Assembly: GCA_947359465.1 (NCBI GenBank)
Contig: OX375872.1
Coordinates: 11,292,137-11,356,136, forward strand
Source: Metellina segmentata
Taxonomy: Eukaryota; Arthropoda; Arachnida; Araneae; Tetragnathidae
DNA: 64,000 bases
Reading direction: 5' to 3'
Positions 45,433 to 57,584 of this stretch are shown here, piece after piece. Under the pieces are notes generated by a model that searched no databases, was not told the origin of the DNA, and was given only the letters and a program-made list of their open reading frames with translations. How positions within the stretch are numbered: the first letter of the stretch is position 1; the number at the start of each line of letters is the position of its first letter. The position numbers and the translations under genes were made by a program.

Positions 45433-46850
45433 TTAATCTTACTGGTGGTTGTTTTTACGAGGTATCTAGTCATTAGCAAAATTGATCTTATCTTGATGGA
45501 CATCTCGATATTAGAAGAAAACTGGCCAGATCCTCATCGCACCGTCATCAAAAGATCAGTATCATCTTGCTGACGAGAAATCTTGTCACTAGAAGGCACG
45601 ATCTTAATGGAAGAGATATCTTGTCAAACCACTTGGATGTTTGTTGTTAAGAACTCTCACTTTAACGACATTGCAAAAGTAAGTGGGCAATTTTCTTTTT
45701 GTTAATACTGAATTCTTTTTGATGTTTTCTTACAATTTCCCTCTTCACACGATTCTCTTATTCTGATCTTCGCGACTCTAAGCGCTGTTAACCATCTTGG
45801 TGGACGTCTCGATTAGATATAACTTCAATTGCAAAACTGACCCTATATTGATCTCGACAGCATAAAAAAATTGGCAATATCGGGTGGCTAGTCATTAGAA
45901 AAATTTGTCAGATCTTGATGGAAGAAATGTCTCTCATAACCATTTGTATGTTTCTAAAGGGACTCTCACTTAACTTACATTGCAAAAGTAAGCTGTCTCA
46001 CATTCGTTTCCGTACTAGTCACGCCCATTTTCCCTGATTCTGATCTCTGGGGCTCTAAGTGCTGTTAACTTTCCGGATGGATGTCTCGGTGTCTCGTCAT
46101 TAACAAATCAGACCAGATCTTGAAGGACGTTGTATCTCATCATTAGGAGAATACTGAACAGATCTTGACCTCGTCATTATAAAATAATCGGCGATATCTT
46201 GATAACTAGATACCTCGCCATTAGAAAAATTGATCAGATCTTGATAAACGAGATATCTCGTCAACACTACTTGGAGGGTTAAAGGGACTCTCATTCGAAA
46301 GGTAAATGAACTAATTTTCTTTCCATTTTCATTTATTTCCCTTTTGATGTTTTCTTACATTTTCCAAAGTAGAATTTCCGATTTCCCTTATTCTGATCTT
46401 TGCTGTCCTAAGCGCTGTTTACCCTTCTTGCAGTTGTCTCGAAGAGCTGTTTCATTATCAGCAAAATTGACCAGACCTTGACTGACGAGATATTTTGTCA
46501 GTTGAAGAAAACTGATCAAATCTTGTCATCATCAAAATATCGGCAATATTCTGATGACGAGATATGCAAAGTTAATGATGGGACATTTCGTCATTAGCAG
46601 AGTTTATCGTATCTTGATGAACGAGATATCTCGTCCAAAGTACTTGGATAGATTTACAGGGACTTTCTTTACTGAGCTTTCAAAAATAAGTGTGAGCTCA
46701 CTTTATTTTCAGTTTTATTCATTTCTTTTATAACGTTTTTCTACAATTTCCCAATTTTTTCTACAAATAGTCTTGTCTTATTTCCCGCTTTATGATCTTT
46801 GCGATTAAGTGGAGAAGCGCTGTTAAGTGAAAAAGCGCTATTAAGTAAGT
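45433..46850. repeat. Tandem array of [family B element + ~140-bp spacer], four units
   Basis: B elements at about 45433-45636, 45787-45948, 46070-46283 and 46422-46655 alternate with a common spacer: GGGACTCTCA(C/T)T, ACATTGCAAAAGTAAG, TTTTGATGTTTTCTTACA-TTTCC, TTATTCTGATCTTTGCG and CTCTAAGCGCTGTTAA. The period is about 280-390 bases. The spacer repeats with the element, so the unit spread by tandem duplication after insertion rather than by independent transposition. Confidence 0.82.
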
Positions 46851-47039
46851 GGCATTTCATTTTGTTTTGGTATGTATTATTACGAAATTCAAATCATTTC
46901 TTCGGAATTGTTATGCGTATAGATATACTCTAATATTTAAAAAATCTCAGCATCTCATCCATCAAATAGAGCACAAAAGGCACCAAAATAGGAAAAAGTT
47001 TTCGAGACGTTATATATTTATCGGCATAGAACCGAATCA

Positions 47040-47560
47040 ATTTTATGTCGCTCCAATAACTCGGGTGCCGCTTCATTCGGCGAGTGGAGCCAATGCTTGG
47101 CGCGCTACTTGGCGCAGAGGATGGAAAACGAAAAAAGTGGCAACCCCAGTCAGTGGAGTTAGGCGATGCAAACGCGATGGGTCATGGGCTCGACCCGGTC
47201 CCTTTAGGCCGTTTGCTGCGCCCCCCTTTCCTAAAAATTTCAATACAAAATCCAAAAAAAAATCCACCTTTCTATATGAATTTACTCACAAGATTTTGTA
47301 CCTTCCGTTCTTTTTCTATTTAAAACCGCCGCTCTTTTCTCGTTCTATGTACATTCGTGATGTTTCTTTGTATTTCGTGCTCTTAGCATCATCGGTTCTG
47401 TGCCCGAGTGCCTTTCTGAGATAAAAAGGAGGAGTTCTTTTTGGTTGGGAGTTTAATCGCTTTCGCAGCCGACTGGTCCGAAACAGGAACTGAAATTCAG
47501 AGGAGTGATCGAGCGTTTTGCGGCTGGATTTGACTTCTTTTTATCAGTAAGTACCTCCTT
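47040..47560 (+). promoter_or_regulatory. Candidate GC-rich promoter and first exon
   Basis: A GC-rich island (47040-47240, with CCAAT at 47053-47057 and 47090-47094) leads into 47390-47546, also GC-richer than average and ending ...TTTTTATCA|GTAAGTACC, a consensus splice donor at 47547. The 191-codon ORF across 46849-47424 has no recognisable domain and begins inside the preceding tandem array, so it is not called coding. An untranslated first exon is one reading; chance is another. Confidence 0.3.
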
Positions 47561-47599
47561 ATCTGATTTTCCCCACTTTCGGCTCTTACTACAGGTTTT

Positions 47600-48640
47600 A
47601 CCGACGGACTAGTAGTGTTAGAAAACGCGTTGTTCCTTAATTTTCTATACATAGTCTGAGAATCTGACTTCTGCAGATATATATTTACGGTTTATATTAT
47701 AGGCATAGTAGAGGGAAACTATTTTACAACCACAAGTTCATTTTAATCTAATTTTCGAATTGTTTCTAAAGGTACGAAAAGAATAGTTTCAGAACTCTAT
47801 TCTAAAATACGCTGTTCTCTAATTCTCTACTACAAAAATCATTGCTTGTGCAGAAATATTTACGATTTTTTGAGATACTCACGACAGAGGAAGGATAATT
47901 TTATACTCACATACTCATTTAAACCACATTTTGAATGGTTTTCAAAGGTACGAAAGCTAGTTTCAGAAATTATTTAATCAATACTCTAAAACTCGTTGTT
48001 CTCTAATTTTCTAGTACACAGATCTTCGCAAAAATATTTTAGCGCGCGGTAGAAGGAAAATAAAATTATGCTCAATTTAAACCAGTTTTTAAAGGTACGA
48101 AAGCTTAGTTTCAGAACTTGCATTTCCGGTGGATGAACTTAATTGAGCTACATTCTAAAACGCGTTGTTCTCTCTCTATATGTATATAAAAAAACAATTT
48201 CAAGAACAAAAATCTTTACTTCTGAGGAAATATTTACGTTTTTGCTATACGCGCGGCAGAGAGGGAAAATAGTTTAATAATCTCATGCTCACATACATTT
48301 TAACCCAGTTTTTGAATTGATTTTAAAAGTACAAAAACTTTGTTTTAGAATTTACACATCCAGTTCTTTAAGCTAATACATTAAAATTCACTCTTCCCTA
48401 ATTTTCTAATCCAAAAATTTTTACATCTGCAGAAATATTTATGGGTTTTGCAAAACTCGTGGTTGAGGAAAAATTTATAATCACATGCTCATTTCTAATC
48501 AGTGTTTGAATTATTTTTTAATGTAGGAAAATTTAGTTTTCGAACTTTCATATTCGGTCAAGGAACTTATTTAACCTATATCTAAAATGATTTGTTCTCT
48601 TATTTTCTAGAAAAAATATTTTCTTCCATCGGGTAGAAAA
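47600..48640. repeat. ~185-bp tandem array, ~6 units
   Basis: The phrase AAACGCGTTGTTCTCTAATTTTCTA, in variants, recurs near 47622, 47808, 47991, 48158, 48384 and 48594, each followed by CTTCTGCAGAAATATTTACG and TTTAAAGGTACGAAA-CTTAGTTTCAGAACT. Non-coding. Confidence 0.85.
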
Positions 48641-48759
48641 ATTTTCAGAAAAATTTTGTTGTTATTGATTGAGATTAGAAGATATCGGTTTTATGAGTCA
48701 TAAATGAATGACACGGATAATTTATTTGCTTCTTTCAAGCAATAAAGCTTCCTAATTTT

Positions 48760-50400
48760 ACTATATTTATCATTTTTATATAACATTATTGTTTCCGAGA
48801 GTATTAGAATTTTACGAGAAAATAGTTTTATTATGGAGAACACGGAAGCTTTTATTGCTTTGCACGCACAGATAACTGTAAAAAGGATTAAAAAATTTTT
48901 GCATTTACTAATCTAATACTTTCTACGCGCGTTTTGATAAGTATTGGTTTTGAGTTCAATTAGGGATGGCACGATAAAGAATTTGTAGCATGGAGAACAC
49001 GGAAGCTTTTAATACTATTTACTCACTGATAACTGATGAATGGATTCAAAAGTTATGTGCGTTTACAAAATTATTGCGTTCTGTGTGCTTCGAGACAATA
49101 TTATATTAGGGTCTACTAGGTTTGAACGAGAAAATGTTTGTACTATGGAGAACATAGTTAATTAAGGTAACACCGGAGCAACACAGAGGGCTATTTATAC
49201 TATAGAGAACACGGAAGTTTTCATTGCTAAAAACTCATTGATAAATGATAGATGGACACAAAAATATATGCGTTTATTTTTTAAATTATTACATTCTGTG
49301 TGCCTCAAGATAAATATCGTATTAGGGTGTATTAGGATTCTCTTATGAAATATTTCTATTATAGAGGATACAGAAGCCTTGCTTTAATGCTAATCAATCA
49401 CTAAAACTGATAAATGTATTAAAAAATATGTGACTTTAGAAAATTATTATTACGTTTTGTGTGCTTCTAGATAAGTATTGTATTGTTTTATAGGGTGTAT
49501 TAGTTTTGTACGGTAAATTATTTGTACTACAGAGAACACGGAAGATTTTATTGCTAAGAGCTAATTGATGACTGATAAATGGATTAATAAATATGTGAGT
49601 TTACGAAATTATTCCGTTGTGTATGCTTCTCGATAAATATTATGTTAGGGTATATTAGGATTTTAAAAGAAAATATTTGTATAAAAGAGAACATGAAAGC
49701 TTTTATTGCTAATCAATCACTGAAAACTAATAAATGGATTTAAAAGTTATGTGTTTACGAAATTATTACGTTCTGTTTGCTTGTAGATAAATATTGTATT
49801 GGGATTTGTACAAAAAAAAATTTGTACTTCGGATAAAATGGAAGCTTTTATTGCTAATTACTCACTGATAACTGATAAATGGATTCAAAAGTTTAATGTG
49901 TTTACGAATTGTTTACGTTGTGTCCCTGTAGATAAGTTGAATTAGAGTGTATTATGATTGTAAAGAAAATATTTGTACCATTGAGAACACGGAAGCTTTT
50001 ATTGCTTAGAACTCATTGATGAATGATAAATGGATTAAAAAGTATGTGAGTGTACGAAATGATTGCACATTCTGTGTGTTTCTAGGTAACTATTGTATTA
50101 GGATGGTACGAGAAAGTATTTGTTCTATGGAGAACACGGAGACCTTTATTTCTAAGCACTTAATTATAACTGATAAATGGATTCAAAAACTGCGTGTGTT
50201 TACGAATTTATTATGTTCTGTGTGCTTCTAGATAAGTATTGTATTAGGGTGTATTATGATGGTACGAGAAATGTTAGTACTAAAGAAAATACGGAAGCTT
50301 TAATTGCTAAAAACTCACTTAGAACTGATAAATGATTCAAAAATTGTGTGTTTAAGAATGGATCACGTTCTGTGTGCATTTAGATAAATAATTTTTCACG
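48760..50400. repeat. ~154-bp tandem array, ~10 units
   Basis: GAGAACACGGAAGCTTTTATTGCTAA recurs near 48837, 48992, 49206, 49363, 49533, 49687, 49832, 49983, 50132 and 50285 (145-170 bases apart), with CTGATAAATGGATTCAAAA, TTCTGTGTGCTTCTAGATAA and GTATTAGGGTGTATTAGGAT at fixed positions. One unit carries a SINE fragment (about 49151-49190). Confidence 0.9.
49151..49190 (-). mobile_element. Short SINE 3' fragment inside the 154-bp array
   Basis: TTAATTAAGGTAACACCGGAGCAACACAGAGGGCTATT matches the reverse complement of the SINE 3' end (AGCCCGTTGTGTTGCTC...TTAATT). ACTATGGAGAACA before and ACTATAGAGAACA after look like a 13-base target duplication. Confidence 0.7.
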
Positions 50401-52217
50401 GCGGATGCTCCTTTCGAAAGTTAGTACCAACCTGGAGTCAGGTATGAGTAAGCATGTCTTACTGTAGAGCAATGTCCTAGTTAATGTAGTTTAATGCCAA
50501 AATTGTTTATAGAAAGGGTAGTATTAGAGAGCCGTGATTTATATAAGTGGGACCCTACATGAGGTAATTTGAATACAAACAATGTCAATGAGAACTTTTT
50601 CCGTAGCTCGAAATTCAACCAGTTTCTATTCGTCATTAATAACAGTAATGTTAAGATTCAGATAAGTTTCATGGTGGTATTCATTTTTGAAGAATTAAGT
50701 GTTTGGAAACGAATATTAGTTGGTTCCAAGCAAATTTAGTATTGCTTTCAAGATTTTTCTACGGGGATTGTTTCTAGATTTTTCTTCACCTGAAATAGTA
50801 ACATCTATTACACTTGATGGCAAAGGTGTTTTGAGTTGTTTATCAGATAGTTTCGAAAAGTCGAATACAATAAATAAGCAACACCAAGAAGCATTCTTGT
50901 TGATTCAAAGACCAAGATAAGCAATTTCGAGCTCGTTGCAGTTCTGGAAATATCTAAAATTATATACAAGCAAGAAGATTTTCTCAATTTTGTTTGTCAA
51001 ATAAATATGTGGTGAATGATATTGCTGTTATGGTGGACCATTTGAAAATATTTACTTTTTATTTAAATTACAAGTTTCCCGATTTACAAATTCATTCCAG
51101 AATTACTTCCTCATCTATTGCTACATGAGGTACCAAAAAGTATCCGAAATGCAAAATTACGAGTCTGAAAACGCTATTAAAAGTTAAAAAACGATATCAT
51201 GGCTTTGAAATACGACCAATATTAAATACCTCAATTCAAATGGTTTGTTAACAAAATAACTGTTATTATTCCTATCTTCATCTTTAGTACTGACTTTCAC
51301 AGGAGAAAATCGTCAGGATAATTATTGCAAAAAGATAGGACTTGAGACTGAAGTTAAATAAGTGAGTAGTTGAAATAATAAGCACACCTGAGTTAAATTG
51401 AAATCACAAAGAGTTAAATAGAAATGAGAATAGCCAAAACTTAACTATCTTTGCTCAAATGAAAGCGACAATTTGGGTTATAAAAATGTATAACACTAAA
51501 ATATAGATATATGTTAATGTGAGTGTGTATTGACCCTAAACAAAAATGGGCGGCTACATTTGATTATCACTTTTGAGTCTAATATGCTGAGTGATTAATG
51601 CAAAGTAGATAAAGCTTTGAATTACTTCTAATCTGTTCTCGAAGTTTGTTTTAACCCTTCTGCGAAGAAACTGCATCTTCATTTGAAGGTTGTAAATAAG
51701 ATGATCTCCTTTCAAAAGAAATTTTAGTCTTCATTCCGTGACCACGAGAAAAAGGAAATTTTACACATTCACATGACTCAAGAAGAATATTAAAAAATAC
51801 TCATGTTTTCTTTAACGAGTTTTGTGTCCCTTTATAGTGTGATTTTTAGAATTGTTTTGTAATTACGGAAGATTAAGCTTCTAAATTGACTAAAGTTTCT
51901 TAGACACAGAATTAGATACTAACCCTTCACTCTCAGCTACAGAATTGTATCGTCACATTTCGAGTTTGGTTACGCACAAAATTGGTACTTTTATTGTTCG
52001 TCGTTTACGTTTGTAACTTGCAAGTGATCTTTGATGAAAAAAGAACTCCAAGTTTCGCATATCCTTGAAACCGCAGCGATATTTAAACAGTCACAGATTT
52101 TAATATCGAAGTAATATTAAAAATACAGATTTATATAGACTAGTTTCAAATGGAAAAATATATTAAAATTAAGCTGCATTGAGAATTCCCGTGCAATCAA
52201 GGGAAGAAATCAGACTA
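50401..52217. other. Unassigned stretch
   Basis: No array, terminus or recognisable coding sequence. The 66-codon ORF at 50720-50920 has no identifiable domain. Confidence 0.4.
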
Positions 52218-52233
52218 TCCTCCGTAATTTGAG

Positions 52234-52370
52234 GTAGATATGTAGGCATTTTATAGTTAAAGTCGTAGTGGAGCAACACAACGGGCTATTGACGACGGTC
52301 CGGGATAAATCCCAACTGGAAAGATTCGAGAACAAAACCAAGTAATTTTGAACCACGGTAAGATGACGAT
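52234..52370 (-). mobile_element. 5'-truncated SINE with target-site duplication
   Basis: GTAGTGGAGCAACACAACGGGCTATTGACGAC and GGATAAATCCCAACTGGAAAG are the SINE 3' half in reverse complement. TCCTCCGTAATTTGAG (52218-52233) precedes and TCCTCGTAATTTGAG (52371-52385) follows. Confidence 0.9.
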
Positions 52371-52385
52371 CCTCGTAATTTGAGA

Positions 52386-52794
52386 AATTCGATTATGCAT
52401 TCTTTTTAGTCTCTCAGCACAATACTATATATTTCTCTGCAAACAGCTATGAGATAATTTTGATTCAGTAATAAGTGTTATTCTGAAAATTTTTACGAGG
52501 GAATTTTTCCATCGGATTTAGGTCAAGTGACTTAGCTGAAAATAAAATAACAGAAATATTGCTTTGTGTAAAGCAAGTCTGAGTGTTTTCACATGCATAA
52601 ACGAAAGGCATTGTGTTGCTAAAATATTAGTCAGCTTCGTCTAATCCATATAAAATATTGAACGAGGTAGTTTTCAACACTAATGTACACTCAACCTGTA
52701 GCATAGTCATGAATCTATCTATCTTTGGTCCGAGAGTATCAAATGAAATTAATGCAAACTTAAGATCTTATCATTTTTAAAGAGGTGTTTAACC
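52386..52794. other. Unassigned spacer
   Basis: Nothing recognised. Confidence 0.3.
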
Positions 52795-53045
52795 CTTCAG
52801 AGGGGTTCACACGCATAATTCTACCTTGCAATCTGTAGTCTTCCCTGCCTAACTGCTAAGAAGTTTTGACCTTTCTTGACCGGTAAAATATTATCAAAAG
52901 CTTCAATTCCCACAATCTAACCTTTCCAAGTGATCGTGTTCTACGAAAAGTTATAATTTAGCTTTTTAAATGACTATATTCTAAGTAAAGGGGTCAAAAG
53001 AATTTACCTAAAGGTTGATAGGTTTCTTGGAGTTTTATAGCACAA
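52795..53045. repeat. Family A repeat, partial
   Basis: The terminus TTTAACCCTTCAGAGGGGTT and arm ACACGCATAATTCTACCTTGCAATCTGTAGTCTTCCCTGC are clear; the array is short and degenerate. Confidence 0.78.
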
Positions 53046-53615
53046 AGGCAACATGTGGCCATGCTGACATAAGACTTAGATACAATATCAAGTAATAGAC
53101 ATACACACACTATGAAAGTTTTACTGCCACTGGAAATAGAAATATACCCAGGGAGGAAAGCACCTGACAGGAATCTAATTCGCCAACAACTTGTAGTTTG
53201 CTAACTCAGTGGGCATATCTACTGAGCCGCAAAGGTCCAAAAGTTGAAAAATTACATGGATTTCTTCAATCAGTAGATTCAGTCATGTGGGAAAATCTTA
53301 TTTTTGGTTACTCTATTATAAACTGTATAAAGATTAATGTAATCTCAAGTGATCTAAGTAAATGGCTGTACAATGATTTTTCCTCAAATATTTACAAATG
53401 AAACACTAAATTGCATTAAAAATGTATTCGTATATTGTTTCCGGAAATGAAATTTTTATTTCTGCGTCATTTTTTGGGGGGTATTGATACAGCTATGTAG
53501 ATGTGCGAACAGGTAGATTTGTTGAGTACGTGCAGAGAAAACAATGTTTGCAACCATTGCTTTCATGCATCTTAATGATATTAAGTCATTCGACAGTTGT
53601 ATAACGATTATTATT
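53046..53615. other. Unassigned stretch
   Basis: The 67-codon ORF at 53198-53401 is not recognisable. Confidence 0.35.
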
Positions 53616-53619
53616 TTAT

Positions 53620-53800
53620 AAATTTTATAGATATTTTATTTGAAATATATTTTAACAGAGAAATATATTTCATTTGAACTATATTTCATTTGAAATATAT
53701 TTTCGTTTTAAATACATTTTATTTTAAATACTTTATTTGAAGTATTTTAATTTAAATATATTTTATTTGAAATATATATTTTATTTTAAATATTCACAAG
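53620..53800. repeat. AT-rich ~20-bp degenerate tandem repeat (ATTTGAAATATATTTT)
   Basis: Eight or more variants of TTTTATTTGAAATATA in a row; internally self-complementary. Confidence 0.85.
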
Positions 53801-54975
53801 ATTGGCCAAAAGAAAGTAAAGTTAGCCTAAAAAGTGATGAAAATAATGGAAAGGGATTAGGAAACTTAAATTATTTTGTAATTAAACAGTAAGGAAAACA
53901 GTAAGCATCAAATTAAAGTTCAATAACGAACCATCTAGATTTATTTAAATTGTCTTTTATAAGTTTAATTGTATTACGTTCTACGCCAAAGCATTCCTAG
54001 AAAGCTATGTTTCTAAAAAAGGTTTCTTGTGTTTTGTGTTTGAATCCTATCTCAGATTTAAAAACCATTTCATTGAGCTATATTTTTGTAGTCATACTTT
54101 AACTGTCAATACAAGATTTTAGAAGCATCCAAAACACATTTGCATGTATATAAAAGATCCAGTGTGTTTAATTGTAAGGTTTTATTCTATTCAAATATGA
54201 ATTCTAGCATTATGCTGAGATGAAATTAGAGCAATTAGTTAAATATTCATTTTATTCAACATTGACTAAAGCTATTATCTTAAATTCAGAAAAAGAAACA
54301 ATAAAAACGAGTTTATGTTCTGTGAATTCATATATTTTTTAGTTTACAGTACTCTCTAAAAGTTCATTCATATCATCAACATGGTGTGTCAAAATCTGGA
54401 GATTTCTAGTTTCTAGTCTTTTTAAAAAACGACACGTACGTGATGTGTTAGATTTAATTTGTAATCTGTTTAAGGGTTAAGTCTGCATTGTAAAATAATC
54501 TTACACGTTTTCACTCTTGTTAAATTCATTTTTGTGTCAAATTTGCATGATTTTATATCATATGCTCTTTATGCATCTTCTCAATAACAGAGACATCACT
54601 CATCTTTTGCACTATCAACTAGTTCCACAATCGAATACTAAACGACCTCGTTATTGTTAATCGATAATTTGCTTTCCCCGAAGCCCCTTATTACTTTCCA
54701 GTGGAAATGTATGGCAAATCGCTACAAGGATTCTGAAAGGTTTTGAAGATTTCTAAATGCATAGCTTAAGTTTGCTATCGAAATCGAATGTACACCTCAC
54801 TGTCTACTTATTTCTCTTCTGTCATATTTTACTATACGAGGGCTAATGTTATGTGGTTGCGTTGCTTTTTGTGGAGCGTATTCGGTTAACACGAACTAAG
54901 GGTAATACGAATTTTTCTATGGTCCCATGAAACTCGTCTTTACGAAATTTGACTGCTTTCCTTTCAACTCCAATT
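53801..54975. other. AT-rich unassigned stretch
   Basis: No gene, terminus or array found. Confidence 0.4.
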
Positions 54976-54979
54976 CAAA

Positions 54980-55300
54980 GTTCTATCAACGCCATCGGAT
55001 CCCCCTTCATTCCTGGCTTTTTTCGAAGCAACCAAGCGAGTAAGTCCGGCCTGCGATTCGTGATCGAAGCCAGCGGCCAGTGAGTGTCCAGCAGCTCGTA
55101 TCGACATCGGCAGGCAGTGTCAGTGAACTGCGCCACTTGGAAGGGAAAATCGATGCTGTACTATGATCCGAAAAATGAGATGAATCAGCGCTTCGAGTTA
55201 CGATGAAACGCGGCATCTAAACACGGTTGCGTGTGTGTACCTGGGATTGCCCCTGCGGTGGGCGCTGCTTGCCATCGATTTTCATTCCAATCATTCCAAA
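54980..55300. other. GC-richer unexplained segment
   Basis: An isolated block of balanced composition holds a 69-codon minus-strand ORF (55007-55216, begins MPRFIVTRSADSSHF) without recognisable domain. A donor-like GCGA|GTAAGT occurs on the plus strand near 55036. It could be an exon, a promoter or an unrecognised repeat. Confidence 0.25.
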
Positions 55301-55314
55301 GGCATGGATTTTTC

Positions 55315-55865
55315 ACGCCTTAGTCAAAAAGGTAGTGTCACCGAGTTTGCGCTTTTCGAGTTGAGGATTGCTATATGTTCTCTCGTTGCATTTTGTCTGT
55401 TATCATCCTAAAAAAATGTCATCTTCAAGCCTCATACAATAATCAATGAGCAAGATTGATACGTGTAAACATTTCATTTGTTTACAAACTCATCTGTGCT
55501 ATTCAAAAAGCAGTATCTCCAAGCTTGCTCTTTTCAGGTTGAGGATAGCTACATAAATATTCCTCGTTGCATTTTGTCTGCTTTCATCCCAGAAAAATTT
55601 CGTTTTTAAACCTTATAAGATAGTTAATAAAGTTTGATGTATGTAAGAATGTAATGTATTTTCTAAAACAAATTGTTGTGCTAGTCAAAATGGCGGCACC
55701 TCTAAGTTTACTCTCTTCGAATTGAAGATAGCCACATGTATTAACCTCGTCGGCTTTTGTCTGTTTACATTCATGTAATTTTTAACCTTCAAATCTCATG
55801 AGATAGTCAGTGAAAAAAGTTGATGAACCTTCATAAACATGTTAAGAATTTTACTTTTTCTATTT
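55315..55865. repeat. ~183-bp tandem repeat, three units
   Basis: TAGTCAAAAAGG/AGTCAAAATGGCGGCACCTC, GCTCTTTTCGAGTTGAGGAT-GCTA, CTCGTTGCATTTTGTCTG and AACCTTATAAGATAGTTAAT recur in order three times, beginning near 55325, 55503 and 55683. Confidence 0.85.
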
Positions 55866-56404
55866 CAACATTCACTTATGTTTGTTCTTTTCTCTGGTAC
55901 TTTATTTTTCACGTGCGAGAGAGTTTTGGTATTAACTTCTAACAAGCCTTTGCCAATACCTTGTAAATATCTTCAAAACAAAATACTGTTCAGTCCTTAA
56001 CTGGTACTTAACAGTTTTTAACTCGTTAAACTAGTCGACTTTTTGGAAGTATGACATGGAACAAAATATAACCATAAAGTGTTGACAAGAAAGTTAAAAT
56101 CCTATTAACCGTTGGATAAAAAGAAAGTGTCTTTGATGTGTAAAACGCCAAGACAATGTTTAGATGAGCTGAAAAATGACTACATTCAAAAGTACTAGAC
56201 CTCATCATGAAAAGTTCTGAAATTTTTCGTCTGTAGAACAGTTGAGAATAGAAGAGAATGTATCAGCGATTGAAAATAAATGAATTCAGATTCATATCTT
56301 GGAAGTCTGTACTAAAAAAGCCACAATTTTATACAAATTTAAAAATGCATTGCTCTGAAACTCTTTGGGATTGATTCCAACAGTACGTCCCACAAGTGTG
56401 ACTT
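55866..56404. other. Unassigned stretch
   Basis: Nothing recognised. Confidence 0.35.
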
Positions 56405-56720
56405 AAATTCAAATACCTAACTTAGAATAAAATCCTTTGGAATTATTACGCTGGTGCTTAACTTATAATAGAATTCTTTGGAAAAAAATATTCAATTGAT
56501 CCGTTAATTAGAAAACTAACTCTTTTGAAAGATACTATTGGTTCTCTTTACTATTACTATTAACTCTTCGGGATTGATTCCAGACCGTTGCCAGTAGCTC
56601 GTTGTGTTGCTCTAGTCTGAAGTTAATTCAACTACCTACCTAACAGTTCTTGACCAAACGAAACTTTTCAAAGGATTGTTTTCTAGTTAAAGTATCAATA
56701 GAATTTAAATTCAACTACCT
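56405..56720. repeat. Family A repeat carrying a SINE tail
   Basis: Units TAGAATAAAATCCTTTGGAA and TAATAGAATTCTTTGGAAAA precede the SINE fragment at 56568-56645, and CTTGACCAAACGAAACTTTTCAAAGGATTG follows. Confidence 0.7.
56568..56645 (+). mobile_element. 5'-truncated SINE tail
   Basis: CGGGATTGATTCCAGACCGT...CTCGTTGTGTTGCTCTAGTC...TTAATTCAACTACCTACCTA is the SINE 3' end. Confidence 0.85.
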
Positions 56721-57584
56721 ACCAACAAAAATTAACTTTAAGTATAGTAGTGGAAAAGCTGTGGGTAATACCACCACTTCGAATTTCTTCCTTTACTTGT
56801 ACATTAGAAAAACGCGGCGTCCAGTATCATCTATTCACTTTTCAAGGAAGTAATACTTATTGGAAAAAGCACTTTGGACTGAAAAGTTTAAGATACTACT
56901 GTAGAGATCTTTGATGACTGAAAATAAAACGGATATTCGTGAATACGAAACCAAATAGGGCCTTTTCACCTCGTATTAAACGCAAACTATTCCACACAAC
57001 CAGTAACATAACGTTACAAATGCGTAAACTTTGTGTATTAATATAAATTATGCCCTTTTCTCTCAAATCTTCTATGCACCGGCGTCAAGTCTGCTAGGAC
57101 CGCCGTCTGAATTCCTTTGTTTAGTATACCAAACGCAGACACTCTTTCAGTGGAGTTAATTAAATCTTATAATGCATCTCAAACAATTTAACCCATTTTC
57201 CTCTAATACCGTGTTAATTACCTAGGGAGTGCATAAGAGCAGTCTCTTTGAATAAACTTTATTGTGGCACTTAAGGGTTAGAGCTTAGTTTTCAAGATCT
57301 TGTGTTGTTCCAAAGGGATATTCGGAATTCTACTAGGTTGCCAAGATTCAAGTATTCTAGTGATAGATTCCTTATATTGTTGAGATATGCGGCTTTTATT
57401 TCTCCCTGCCTTTATTCGTGGGGTAAATGTTACTGTGATAGTACTTGATGAATGTGCAGTGTGGTATGGATTCCATGCTTGGATCCGTGGTATTGATATG
57501 GTGCTGCTTATTTTGTCTCCATCCTTTCTCAAGTGGTAAACATAAAATTCTTTTTCTACACATAGAAACAATGCAAAGATTATT
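56721..57584. other. Unassigned stretch
   Basis: Two overlapping minus-strand ORFs (97 and 122 codons, 57278-57764) end within repeat sequence and show no domain. The 122-codon frame begins inside the repeat block at 57585. Confidence 0.4.

Noticed and set aside
46849..47424. 191-codon plus-strand ORF
   Set aside because: It begins within the tandem array, has biased composition and no recognisable domain; the GC-rich part is better described as a possible promoter.
55007..55216. 69-codon minus-strand ORF in a GC-rich patch as a coding exon
   Set aside because: Composition is suggestive, but no homology, conserved motif or convincing splice pair was found; kept only as an unexplained segment.
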